Source: Planktothrix sp. FACHB-1365
GTDB lineage: Bacteria > Cyanobacteriota > Cyanobacteriia > Cyanobacteriales > Microcoleaceae
Assembly (NCBI RefSeq): GCF_014697575.1
Contig: NZ_JACJSC010000001.1
Span: 620,001-684,000 of the forward strand
Length of the DNA: 64,000 bases
Reading direction: 5' to 3'
Numbering within the stretch: position 1 is the first letter of the stretch; every line of letters starts with the position of its first letter. Below the pieces are notes generated by a model. It searched no databases. It was not told where the DNA came from and saw nothing but the letters and a program-made list of their open reading frames with translations. The translations under genes and the position numbers were made by a program. Positions 46,291 through 55,349 of the stretch are shown here, piece by piece.

Positions 46291-47280
46291 ATGAATTTAC
46301 CCTTAATTTCTGTTATTATTCCAACCTATAACCGAGAACAAGTATTACGAGAAACCTTAGCAGAAGTCTTAAAACAAAATTATCCGAATTTTGAAGTTTT
46401 AGTGGTGGATCAAACCCCAACCCATGAACCTGAAACCCAAGCTTACTTAGAACAATTAGCCCAAGCTGAAAAAATCAAATGGTATCGTTTAGAGTGGGCG
46501 AGTTTACCCGGTGCTAGAAATTATGCGGTACGGCGTTCTCAAGGTGATATTCTTTTATTTATTGATGATGATATTCAACTTCCTGAAGGGTTCTTAATGG
46601 CTCATGCTCGTAATTATATCCCTGGAGAAACTTCTGCACCCGAAAAGATTGGAGCCGTTGCAGGACGAGTTTTTGATCGCATGAAATTAAGTGATTCGGG
46701 TGGAGAATTAACCATTGAAACTTTACCTCCCGAAGCTTATGATCCTGGGATTGCTTGGTATCATATTGATTTAGTTCATACCATTAAACCTCAACCAGTG
46801 ATTTCTGCTAGAGGATGTAATATGTCCTTCCGGCGAGAAATTTTTGATCAATTTGGGTTAACCTTTGATGAACGATTTAAAGGCAGTGCGGTGCGAGAAG
46901 AATCGGATTTTTGTTTAAGATTAAGACAAACAGGTTATGTGATTTGGTATGACCCAGACGCTTATTTAATTCATTTAGGGGAAGAAGCGGGAGGGTGTCA
47001 TGATATGAGTACCCGTTCTGTACAATATCAGATTACCTTTTATCATAATCATTTCTTAATGGGGTTAAAAAATTTAACTCCGAGTCAATGTTTTCGCTTT
47101 TTTGCTAAATTATTCGATTGTCATGTTTTAGGACATCCCCCTTGTAATAAAAGTGGTTCTCCTCTCAAAATTATCAGCCGTTTCTTCTTCTATAAATTAG
47201 GCTTACTTAAAGCGTTAGGAACCTGGATTACATCCCTTTGGGATCAAGGACAAATTTACACACAACAAGACCATCTATAG
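46291..47280 (+). CDS. hpsN: GT2 glycosyltransferase, HpsN-like
   Basis: A 329-residue inverting glycosyltransferase. It begins LPLISVIIPTYNREQVL, has VLVVDQTPTHEPE near 35, the metal site LFIDDDIQLPEGFL near 90, GCNMSFRREIFDQFG near 175 and a histidine-rich end with HDMSTRSVQYQITFYHNHF. AAGGAGAAAAAACTC before the ATG supports the start. It lies 93 bases after the HpsL-like gene and 85 before the GT4 gene, so the three are likely one unit. The hps name rests on this order and is less sure than the GT2 call. Confidence 0.6.
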   Translation: MNLPLISVIIPTYNREQVLRETLAEVLKQNYPNFEVLVVDQTPTHEPETQAYLEQLAQAEKIKWYRLEWASLPGARNYAVRRSQGDILLFIDDDIQLPEGFLMAHARNYIPGETSAPEKIGAVAGRVFDRMKLSDSGGELTIETLPPEAYDPGIAWYHIDLVHTIKPQPVISARGCNMSFRREIFDQFGLTFDERFKGSAVREESDFCLRLRQTGYVIWYDPDAYLIHLGEEAGGCHDMSTRSVQYQITFYHNHFLMGLKNLTPSQCFRFFAKLFDCHVLGHPPCNKSGSPLKIISRFFFYKLGLLKALGTWITSLWDQGQIYTQQDHL

Positions 47281-47365
47281 TCTCACCTACTGTTGCTCAA
47301 TCACAGCAACGGTTTGATCAGAATTATTCACCCGACCCAGAGAACCGTTAATCAGGAGGAAATTA

Positions 47366-48538
47366 ATGAAAATTTTAGTTGCAAGTCATACCTATATTGT
47401 TGACTTAAACCGAGAAAAATTCAGAGCCTTAGCTCGTTTACAACCGAATATCGAAGTAACCCTCATTGTTCCCAAACGTTGGCGACCCGGAGGGGTTCAA
47501 AATAAAATTATTGAGTGTCAATATTTGGATGAAGGCAATTTTAAGGTTGTTCCCCTCTCTAATTTCAGCGAAAATAACCAAGGTTTACTCACCTTTGGCT
47601 TAGATTTAGTTTCCCTTTTAAAAACCTTTAAGCCGGATATTATTCAAGTTGAACAAGGGTCTAAAGCCTTAACCTATACTCAATTAATTACCTTAAACAA
47701 TCTTTTAGGGTTAAAAGCAAAAAATGTCTTTTTTACGTGGTGGAATTTGCCTTATGAATTAAAATTTCCCGTTTCTGTTTTAGAAGCCTATAACCTAAAA
47801 TATACCGATGGTATTGTTGTTGGAAATCAAGACGGAAAAGATATTTTAAAACAAAAAGGATATACCCGAAAAATTGAAGTCATGCCCCAATTAGGCGTTG
47901 ATGAAAACCTGTTTAAACCTGAACCCCAACCCCAATTAAAAGCCGAATTAGGCATTAACCTGGATGAATTTGTTGTCGGGTTTGTGGGGCGGTTTGTGGA
48001 AGAAAAAGGATTGATGACTTTAGCAAAAGCCTTAGCTGGGTTAAAAGATTATTCTTGGAAATGGGTTTTATTAGGTCGGGGGGAATTGCGATCGCAACTT
48101 TTAGAAATGGCTGAAAACTTAGGATTTAAAGACCGATTAATTTTAATTGAAAGTGTCCCTCATGATCAGGTACAACGCTATATTAATTTAATGGATACCC
48201 TAGTTTTACCCTCAGAAACAACCTACAAATTTAAAACCCTAACGGCTGTGGGATGGAAAGAACAATTTGGTCATGTTTTAATTGAAGCAATGGCTTGTCA
48301 AGTTCCCGTAATTGGTTCCGACTCCGGCGAAATTCCCCACGTTATTGCCGATACAGGATTAATCTTTCCTGAAGGCAATGAACAAGCTTTACGAGATGTT
48401 CTCAGCCAGTTAATCACACAGCCAGAATTCGCAAAACAGTTAGGACAACGAGGCTATCAACGGGCAATGACCCACTACACCAATACAGCACTCGCTCAAG
48501 AATTATTAGCTTTTTATCAACAATTATTAACTACTTAA
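47366..48538 (+). CDS. hpsO: GT4 glycosyltransferase, HpsO-like
   Basis: A 390-residue GT-B enzyme. It starts MKILVASHTYIVDLNREKF. The C-terminal half has VVGFVGRFVEEKGLMTLA near 200, an EQFGHVLIEAMACQVPVIGS stretch near 305 (E-x7-E) and GLIFPEGNEQAL near 335. AGGAGGAAATTA before the ATG is a strong ribosome site. It is the last gene of the HpsL-like group and is followed at once by a REP pair and a RAYT transposase on the other strand. The hps name is inferred from gene order. Confidence 0.6.
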   Translation: MKILVASHTYIVDLNREKFRALARLQPNIEVTLIVPKRWRPGGVQNKIIECQYLDEGNFKVVPLSNFSENNQGLLTFGLDLVSLLKTFKPDIIQVEQGSKALTYTQLITLNNLLGLKAKNVFFTWWNLPYELKFPVSVLEAYNLKYTDGIVVGNQDGKDILKQKGYTRKIEVMPQLGVDENLFKPEPQPQLKAELGINLDEFVVGFVGRFVEEKGLMTLAKALAGLKDYSWKWVLLGRGELRSQLLEMAENLGFKDRLILIESVPHDQVQRYINLMDTLVLPSETTYKFKTLTAVGWKEQFGHVLIEAMACQVPVIGSDSGEIPHVIADTGLIFPEGNEQALRDVLSQLITQPEFAKQLGQRGYQRAMTHYTNTALAQELLAFYQQLLTT

Positions 48539-48545
48539 TTTCTCC

Positions 48546-48687
48546 CGTGGAACAGGCATCTTGCCTGTTACTTTATTCCTGTTACTTTATTCCTGTTACT
48601 TTATTCCTGTTACTTTATTCCTGTTACTTTATTCCTGTTACTTTATTCCTGTTACTTTATTCAACGGGCAAGATGCCCGTTCCACGG
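48546..48687. repeat. REP pair (REPIN-like) with seven 14-bp units inside
   Basis: The left arm CGTGGAACAGGCATCTTGCC and the right arm GGCAAGATGCCCGTTCCACG are inverted copies. Between them are seven exact tandem copies of CCTGTTACTTTATT (48564-48661). Each arm also holds a small inner hairpin (GGCATCTTGCC). The structure lies just beyond the 3' end of the RAYT gene. Confidence 0.85.
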
Positions 48688-48726
48688 TTTATATTTTAGA
48701 AGGGATTAAATGATTGATGATTTTAG

Positions 48727-49257
48727 TTAAAATTCTTCCCATAAAAAAGGATAATTTTCTGGAGTATCAGATAATTCAGCTTTAATGGGATTTTGTCTAA
48801 TATATTCCCATGTATTCATAAACTCATTATAATTTCTCACAATCCGATCATATCTTTCATCTTGCCAAATAATACCAATATGCTTCATGACTTGAGGAAT
48901 TTGTTTGGCACTATAACTTTTAATACTATGTAAAATGCTAGTTAATGACCAATATTCAACTTGAGTTTGCTGTTTCTCCTCTATTTCTGTGTTTATCTTA
49001 GGTAAAGGTTGCAATAACCAATGAACATGATCTGGCATGATAACTAAAGCAAATGTATGATATCTCGGATTATTGTTAAGATGACTTTTATCAAAAAATA
49101 AGCAACAATTTAAAACGATTCTCCTAGCTTCTGGAGAGAGTTCTAGCCTTTCCAGCGTTTTGAAAGTAACAAAATAAATTGAACCATATAATTCCCAATG
49201 AGGCAAATTTCTCTGATTTATTTTTAATTCATCATTATTTTTGAAAAAGTCATTCAT
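48727..49257 (-). CDS. REP-associated tyrosine transposase (RAYT, IS200-like)
   Basis: A 176-residue Y1 transposase. It has the HUH site MPDHVHWLLQP near residue 73, the candidate catalytic Tyr in IKSYSAKQIP near 113, and the family line WQDERYDRIVRNYNEF near 130, WEYIRQNPIKAEL and a C-terminal NYPFLWEEF. Its length is normal. Such enzymes nick and join REP palindromes and are usually single-copy and domesticated. Both flanks carry the matching REP pair (48546-48687 and 49285-49424). I see no frameshift, so it is probably functional. Confidence 0.88.
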   Translation of the reverse strand: MNDFFKNNDELKINQRNLPHWELYGSIYFVTFKTLERLELSPEARRIVLNCCLFFDKSHLNNNPRYHTFALVIMPDHVHWLLQPLPKINTEIEEKQQTQVEYWSLTSILHSIKSYSAKQIPQVMKHIGIIWQDERYDRIVRNYNEFMNTWEYIRQNPIKAELSDTPENYPFLWEEF

Positions 49258-49284
49258 AAATAATAAAATTTGACTTCTGACTCC

Positions 49285-49424
49285 CGTGGAACAGGCATCT
49301 TGCCTGTTATTACCTGTTATTACCTATTATTGCCTGTTACTGCCTGTTATTGCTGAATTTCCTGTTCCGCAACACAGAACACAGGACACAGGATACAGAA
49401 CACAGGCAAGATGCCTGTTCCACG
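49285..49424. repeat. REP pair upstream of the RAYT gene
   Basis: Same outer arms as the pair at 48546 (CGTGGAACAGGCATCTTGCC, closing GGCAAGATGCCTGTTCCACG). The inside differs: degenerate TGCCTGTTATTAC units on the left and ACACAGGA/ACACAGAA units on the right. The two pairs show that one arm sequence is kept while the centre varies. Confidence 0.85.
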
Positions 49425-49469
49425 ATAAAATAGTCATTTATATTCACCCCTGTAACTGTAACAGTAAAT

Positions 49470-50456
49470 TTGAGTGTGGCTAATACTAATCGAAAACCAA
49501 TTCTCCTTGACTTTGAAAAGCCTCTAGTCGAACTAGAAAGCCGTATTGACCAAATTCGTCAATTGGCGAGTGAAAATGGTGTGGATGTGTCCGAAGAAAT
49601 TCGACAACTCGAAACCCGCGCCAGCCAACTGCGACAAGAAATTTTCAGTAGTTTATCTCCCCTACAACGGCTACAACTCGCCCGCCATCCCCGACGACCC
49701 AGTACCTTAGATTATATTCAGGCGATGACCGATGAATGGATGGAACTCCATGGCGATCGCCGAGGCTACGATGATCCGGCCTTAGTGGGAGGAGTTGCCC
49801 GTTTAGGGGGACAACCTGTGATGATTCTAGGCCATCAAAAAGGACGGGATACCAAAGATAATGTTGCCCGAAATTTTGGTATGGCAGCCCCCGGCGGCTA
49901 TCGCAAAGCCATGCGATTAATGGAACACGCCAACCGTTTTGGAATGCCGATTCTGACCTTTATTGATACTCCGGGGGCTTGGGCGGGGGTAGATGCTGAA
50001 AAACTTGGCCAAGGCGAAGCCATTGCCTATAACCTCCGACAGATGTTTGATTTAGACGTTCCGATTATTTGTACAGTTATTGGTGAAGGGGGTTCGGGTG
50101 GGGCGTTAGGAATTGGAGTTGGGGAAAAATTGCTGATGTTAGAACATTCTGTCTATACCGTCGCTACTCCTGAAGCCTGTGCTGCGATTTTGTGGAAAGA
50201 TGCGGGTCAAGCGCCCCAAGCCGCCCAAGCCCTGAAAATTACCTCCCAAGATCTCAAACAATTAGGTATTATTGATGAAGTCGTATCTGAACCGGATGGG
50301 GGAGCCCATAGCAACCCTTTAAAAGCGGCAGAACTGCTCAAAAATGCGCTCCTAAAATCCTTAGCTGAACTCCTTCCTTTAACACCCCAGCAGCGTCGAG
50401 AAATGCGATATCAGAAGTTCAGAAATATTGGAGTTTTTGCCGAAGCCAAAGTTTAA
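49470..50456 (+). CDS. accA: Acetyl-CoA carboxylase carboxyltransferase subunit alpha
   Basis: A 328-residue subunit that, with AccD, transfers CO2 from carboxybiotin to acetyl-CoA at the start of fatty acid synthesis. It has the N-terminal [19 protein letters not shown] helix, [11 protein letters not shown] near 70, [17 protein letters not shown] near 90, the [20 protein letters not shown] line near 125, [14 protein letters not shown] near 160 and [14 protein letters not shown] near 200. No ATG lies at a sensible place: TTG 49470 or GTG 49476 must be the start, and no strong ribosome site decides between them. It follows the second REP pair. Length agrees with the family. Confidence 0.95.
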   Translation: MSVANTNRKPILLDFEKPLVELESRIDQIRQLASENGVDVSEEIRQLETRASQLRQEIFSSLSPLQRLQLARHPRRPSTLDYIQAMTDEWMELHGDRRGYDDPALVGGVARLGGQPVMILGHQKGRDTKDNVARNFGMAAPGGYRKAMRLMEHANRFGMPILTFIDTPGAWAGVDAEKLGQGEAIAYNLRQMFDLDVPIICTVIGEGGSGGALGIGVGEKLLMLEHSVYTVATPEACAAILWKDAGQAPQAAQALKITSQDLKQLGIIDEVVSEPDGGAHSNPLKAAELLKNALLKSLAELLPLTPQQRREMRYQKFRNIGVFAEAKV

Positions 50457-50584
50457 ACATAAGATCATACTCAACCAAGTTGCCATTAATCTTCAGAACC
50501 TGGCGGGTAAAAAAGGCTGAGGAACCCAATCATGCACCTTGATCTCGATTGCCCAGGAAAATCTAAATTCCAAAAGCTTTTTAG

Positions 50585-50593
50585 TGATATAAT
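50585..50593 (+). promoter_or_regulatory. Extended -10 promoter candidate for the SDR gene
   Basis: TGATATAAT is an exact extended -10 element. No good -35 box is seen, as allowed for this type. The transcript would have a leader of about 90 bases. Confidence 0.4.
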
Positions 50594-50689
50594 CAAAACG
50601 GTAACAAATCTTTACACATTTCTCAGATTGAATTATTTACAGATTTGTGACATCTGTTCGAGTCCCATTGGAGACGACTTAAAGCAGAC

Positions 50690-51415
50690 ATGACTTCTCC
50701 CATTCAAAAAAGAGCCTTGATCACAGGAGCCAGTAGTGGCATTGGTCGGGCGACAGCCCTCGCCTTTGCGGCATCCGGGATTGACATTGCATTAGTCAGT
50801 CGCCAGGAGGATCGCTTAGAAGCGGTAGCCAAAGAAGCCCGAAATTTCGGGGTAGAAGCGAAAGCCTTTCCCCTGGACTTGGCAAAAGTTGAACAAGTCC
50901 ATGCCCAAATCGATAGTATCGTGGCTGCGTTTGGCCCGATTGATATTCTCGTCAATAATGCAGGCATGGGATACACCGGAGACTTAATCAACACATCCCT
51001 TGCAGATTGGCAACGAGTGATCGATTTGAATCTGACCAGTGTTTTCCAGTGTGTGCAAGGGGTTTTACCAGGAATGCGAGATCAAGGGTCTGGAACCATC
51101 ATTAATGTTGTCTCCATTGCTGGTTTGCAAACATTTCCCAACTGGGGCGCCTACTGTGTCAGTAAATTTGGTTTGATGGCCTTATCCAAAACCCTAGCGA
51201 TGGAAGAACGTGCGAATGGTATTCGAGTAACAGCCCTGTGTCCAGGTTCTGTGAATACTCCCATTTGGGATACCGAAACCGTTAAAGCCGACTTTGATCG
51301 CGCTGCCATGTTGACACCAGAGATTGTAGCCGAGTCAATTCTCTATGTCGCCTTATTGCCGGCCGTTGCCGTGATTGAAGAATTAACACTCATGCCGAGT
51401 ATCGGCGCGTTTTGA
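50690..51415 (+). CDS. Short-chain dehydrogenase/reductase, 3-oxoacyl-ACP-reductase-like
   Basis: A 241-residue classical SDR. It has the NAD(P) loop TGASSGIGRATA near 11, NNAGMGYTG near 88, the catalytic Ser in VVSIAGLQTF near 138 and YCVSKFGL (Tyr-x3-Lys) near 152, then PGSVNTPIW near 184. The general FabG-like form does not fix the substrate. It could act on a 3-oxoacyl carrier or on another small carbonyl compound. It lies alone between accA and folE, in the same direction as both. A TG-TATAAT promoter just upstream suggests independent transcription. Confidence 0.8.
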   Translation: MTSPIQKRALITGASSGIGRATALAFAASGIDIALVSRQEDRLEAVAKEARNFGVEAKAFPLDLAKVEQVHAQIDSIVAAFGPIDILVNNAGMGYTGDLINTSLADWQRVIDLNLTSVFQCVQGVLPGMRDQGSGTIINVVSIAGLQTFPNWGAYCVSKFGLMALSKTLAMEERANGIRVTALCPGSVNTPIWDTETVKADFDRAAMLTPEIVAESILYVALLPAVAVIEELTLMPSIGAF

Positions 51416-51483
51416 ATCGTTCTCCCTGTCGATTCTAAAACCATTCACCTTTGTCGTTTCTAAACCTTGATTCAAGATACACC

Positions 51484-52203
51484 ATGACTATCTCACCAAG
51501 CACCAATGGGGTCAAAAATTTAGAGATCTCCATGACTGAAGCCAAAAATGAAGACACCAGTGGATTTCCCATTAGACCCGATCGCACTTTATCTCATGGT
51601 CACAGCACCCACTCCCAACCCTGCACGGAAGTGAGTGATGAACAAATGATGGATGCGGTTCGCACCATGCTGTTAGGGGTCGGGGAAGATCCTGAACGGG
51701 AAGGGTTACTCAAAACACCAAAACGGGTGGCTGAAGCCATGCGGTTTTTAACCAGTGGTTACAATCAATCCCTTGAAGATCTGGTGAATGGGGCAATTTT
51801 TGATGAAGGCCATGAAGAAATGGTGCTGGTGCGGGACATTACCTTCTTCAGTATGTGCGAACACCATATGTTACCGTTCATGGGTCGGGCGCACGTTGCC
51901 TATATTCCCAATCAAAAAGTAATTGGGTTAAGCAAACTGGCTCGAATTGTGGAAATGTATAGTCGCCGTCTGCAAGTTCAGGAACGTCTGACTCGCCAAA
52001 TTGCGGAAGCGATTAAAACTATTCTTGAACCTCAAGGGGTCGCTGTGGTGATGGAGGCAACCCATATGTGTATGGCGATGCGGGGGGTTCAGAAACCGGG
52101 GTCTTGGACAGTCACAAGTGCAATGGTAGGTCTATTCCAAGATGAACAAAAAACCCGTGAAGAATTCCTGAATTTAATTCGCCATCAACCTGCATTTTTT
52201 TAA
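51484..52203 (+). CDS. folE: GTP cyclohydrolase I
   Basis: A 239-residue enzyme that turns GTP into 7,8-dihydroneopterin triphosphate, the entry to folate and, in cyanobacteria, to pterin glycosides. It has [15 protein letters not shown] near 66, the zinc and active site [20 protein letters not shown] near 117, [20 protein letters not shown] near 145 and [15 protein letters not shown] near 187. About 60 residues before the core are poorly conserved. I chose ATG 51484; the frame also has a TTG 33 bases earlier and an ATG at 51532, and no ribosome site is decisive. Length of the core agrees with the family. Confidence 0.94.
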   Translation: MTISPSTNGVKNLEISMTEAKNEDTSGFPIRPDRTLSHGHSTHSQPCTEVSDEQMMDAVRTMLLGVGEDPEREGLLKTPKRVAEAMRFLTSGYNQSLEDLVNGAIFDEGHEEMVLVRDITFFSMCEHHMLPFMGRAHVAYIPNQKVIGLSKLARIVEMYSRRLQVQERLTRQIAEAIKTILEPQGVAVVMEATHMCMAMRGVQKPGSWTVTSAMVGLFQDEQKTREEFLNLIRHQPAFF

Positions 52204-52342
52204 GTAATAGGGATTTTAGCTCGGAATTAAGAATTTAAGATTGAGAATTAAGAAAAATTTAACTTATGCTAGAAACAGCTTAAAGAGTATCATTCTTAGT
52301 TCTAAATTCTAAATTCTTAGTTCAACGTTAACTGCAAAATTC

Positions 52343-53776
52343 ATGATGACTCAACCCATCAAATTTGGAACCGATGGCTGGCGGGGCGTAATTGCTGCGG
52401 ACTTCACCTTTGAACGAGTCGCTTTAGTGGCTCCCATTGCGGCTCAGGTTCTCTATCAAACCTACGGAAAAAGTACCGGAAGCCGGACTGTGATTGTCGG
52501 CTATGATCGGCGTTTTTTAGCTGAAGAATTTGCCCGATGTGCCGCGGTCGCCATCCAAACGGCAGGATTTGATGTCAAACTCAGTGAAACATTCGCTCCG
52601 ACTCCGGCTTTTTCTTTGATCGCTCATCAACAACAAGCTTTAGGCGCGATTGTTTTAACCGCTAGTCATAACCCCGGTAAATATTTAGGGTTAAAAGTTA
52701 AAGGAGCTTTTGGCGGTTCTGTGGGGCCAGAAATTACCCAACAAATTGAAGCGTTATTAACGCAACCTCCAACGTTTGAGACAACACCCGGAACTTTAGA
52801 ACATTTTAATCCCTGGCCGAGTTATTGTGAAACCTTACGTTCTAAAGTTGATATTGGGGGAATTCAAGAGGCACTGAATCAAGGAAAAGTAACGGTTTTT
52901 GCGGATGTCATGCACGGGGCGGCAACCGGAGGATTAACTCAATTATTGGGGGATAAAGTTCACGAAATTAATACAAATCGTGATCCTTATTTTGGGGGAG
53001 GTGCACCGGAACCTTTACCTCGTTATATTCCTGAATTATTTGAAGAATTACAGGCTTTTAAAGCTTCTGATGGGGGTTTAGCCATTGGGTTTGTGTTTGA
53101 TGGGGATAGCGATCGCATTGCCGCAGTTGATCAAAAGGGCAATTTCCTGAGTTCTCAAATTTTAATTCCCGTCTTAATTGAACATTTATCAACTCGTCGA
53201 GGATTTACCGGAGAAATTGTTAAAACTGTAAGTGGTTCTGATTTAATTCCTCGCATTGCTAAATTATTCAATTTATCCTTGTATGAAACTCCAATTGGTT
53301 ATAAATATATTGCCGATCGGATGTTAACGACTGAAGTTTTAGTCGGGGGTGAAGAATCTGGCGGCGTAGGCTACGGAACCCATATTCCTGAACGAGATGC
53401 GTTATTATCGGCGCTGTATGTCTTAGAAGCAATGGTACAGTCGGGAGAAGATCCGACGCAAACCTATCAACGGTTACAACAACAAACGGGTTTTGATTCG
53501 GCTTATGATCGGATTGATTTACCGTTAGCCAGTATGGACGTGCGATCGCGCCTCGTTGAACAATTGGACACTCAACCGTTACAGGAAATTGCGGGACAAA
53601 CTGTTGTTGATTGTTTAGCGGTCGATGGTTACAAATATCGCCTCGCCGATGGTCGTTGGTTATTAATTCGTTTTAGTGGTACAGAACCTGTTTTACGTCT
53701 CTATTGTGAAGCACCAACTCTGGATCAGGTTCAGGAAACCCTAGACTGGGCTAAAAACTGGGCGAATCAATTCTAA
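52343..53776 (+). CDS. Phosphoglucomutase/phosphomannomutase family enzyme
   Basis: A 477-residue alpha-D-phosphohexomutase. It starts IKFGTDGWRGVIAADFTFE, has the phosphoserine in LTASHNPGKYLGLK (Ser108), VFDGDSDRIAAVD near 250 (metal loop), GGEESGGVGYG near 335 and RFSGTEPVLRLY near 437. These mark a glucose- or mannose-phosphate mutase, distinct from GlmM encoded 9 kb upstream. It would supply glucose 1-phosphate (the substrate of RfbA) or mannose 1-phosphate. The start may be 52343 or the adjacent ATG 52346. A short AT-rich repeat region with TTCTAAA heptamers precedes it. Confidence 0.88.
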   Translation: MMTQPIKFGTDGWRGVIAADFTFERVALVAPIAAQVLYQTYGKSTGSRTVIVGYDRRFLAEEFARCAAVAIQTAGFDVKLSETFAPTPAFSLIAHQQQALGAIVLTASHNPGKYLGLKVKGAFGGSVGPEITQQIEALLTQPPTFETTPGTLEHFNPWPSYCETLRSKVDIGGIQEALNQGKVTVFADVMHGAATGGLTQLLGDKVHEINTNRDPYFGGGAPEPLPRYIPELFEELQAFKASDGGLAIGFVFDGDSDRIAAVDQKGNFLSSQILIPVLIEHLSTRRGFTGEIVKTVSGSDLIPRIAKLFNLSLYETPIGYKYIADRMLTTEVLVGGEESGGVGYGTHIPERDALLSALYVLEAMVQSGEDPTQTYQRLQQQTGFDSAYDRIDLPLASMDVRSRLVEQLDTQPLQEIAGQTVVDCLAVDGYKYRLADGRWLLIRFSGTEPVLRLYCEAPTLDQVQETLDWAKNWANQF

Positions 53777-53778
53777 GA

Positions 53779-53860
53779 ATCAGTTATCAGTTATCAGTTA
53801 TCAGTTTTTGGATAATTACGAATTACGAATTACGAATTACGAATTATGAATTATTAATAA
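53779..53860. repeat. Two heptamer arrays, ATCAGTT and AATTACG
   Basis: Four exact copies of ATCAGTT (53779-53806), a short gap, then five exact copies of AATTACG (53814-53848) and decaying copies after it. The arrays fill the space between the mutase and rdgB. Confidence 0.9.
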
Positions 53861-53871
53861 TAAGAGTTAAT

Positions 53872-54450
53872 ATGATTATGAAAAAACTAATTGTAGCAAC
53901 GGGAAATCCAGGTAAATTGAAGGAAATGCAGGCTTATTTGGAGGGTTTAGAGATTGAATTGCAGCTTAAGCCTCAAGATTTAGAAATAGAAGAAACGGGA
54001 ACAACGTTTATAGAAAATGCGGGGTTGAAAGCGTCGCAAGTGGCGTTAGCAACGGGAGAATGGGCGATCGCAGATGATTCGGGGTTAGCCGTTGAAGCGT
54101 TAAATGGCGCACCGGGACTGTATTCTGCTCGTTATGCACCCACAGAAGCAGAATGTATTGTACGACTGCTGAAGGAACTGGGGGATACTCGCAACCGCAA
54201 TGCTCAATTTGTCTGTGCTGTGGTTGTTGCGCGTCCCGATGGTTCTATTGTCATCCAGTATGAAGGAATTTGTAACGGAATCATCACAAAAGAACCGCAG
54301 GGAAGTGGGGGGTTTGGCTACGATCCGATTTTTTATGTTCCAGAATTTAAGATGACCTTTGCAGAAATGTCGGCGGAATTAAAACATCAAATTTCCCACA
54401 GAGGTCAAGCGTTTCAAGGGATTTTACCTCAACTTCAAGCTTTGTTATAG
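53872..54450 (+). CDS. rdgB: XTP/dITP diphosphatase (Ham1/RdgB family)
   Basis: A 192-residue house-cleaning enzyme that hydrolyses non-canonical purine triphosphates. It has KKLIVATGNPGKLKEM at the start, IEETGTTFIENAGLKA near 43, ADDSGLAVEALNGAPG near 67, YSARYAPT, GSGGFGYDPIFYVPE near 142 and a C-terminal KHQISHRGQAF. All family motifs are complete and length is normal. The start may be ATG 53872 or ATG 53878; the second gives a protein beginning MKKLIVATGN, closer to the usual form. It ends just before a terminator shared in space with glnB. Confidence 0.95.
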   Translation: MIMKKLIVATGNPGKLKEMQAYLEGLEIELQLKPQDLEIEETGTTFIENAGLKASQVALATGEWAIADDSGLAVEALNGAPGLYSARYAPTEAECIVRLLKELGDTRNRNAQFVCAVVVARPDGSIVIQYEGICNGIITKEPQGSGGFGYDPIFYVPEFKMTFAEMSAELKHQISHRGQAFQGILPQLQALL

Positions 54451-54468
54451 GGAACAGAAAGAAAAACA

Positions 54469-54499
54469 GGGATACGGCTTTGTTGTATCCCCCTTTTTG
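54469..54499 (+). terminator. Intrinsic terminator after rdgB
   Basis: GGGATAC and GTATCCC form a 7-bp stem around a 9-base loop, followed by CCTTTTTG. It lies between the convergent rdgB and glnB stop codons. Confidence 0.75.
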
Positions 54500-54511
54500 T
54501 TACACAAACAA

Positions 54512-55349
<838 letters not shown>

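Noticed and set aside
48564-48661. Seven direct repeats that could be taken for a CRISPR array
   Set aside because: The 14-bp units abut with no spacers, no cas gene is near, and they lie inside a REP pair.
50641-50680. GTTCGAGTCCC, like a tRNA T-loop, before the SDR gene
   Set aside because: The bases on either side do not form a T-stem, and no acceptor, D or anticodon arm can be drawn.
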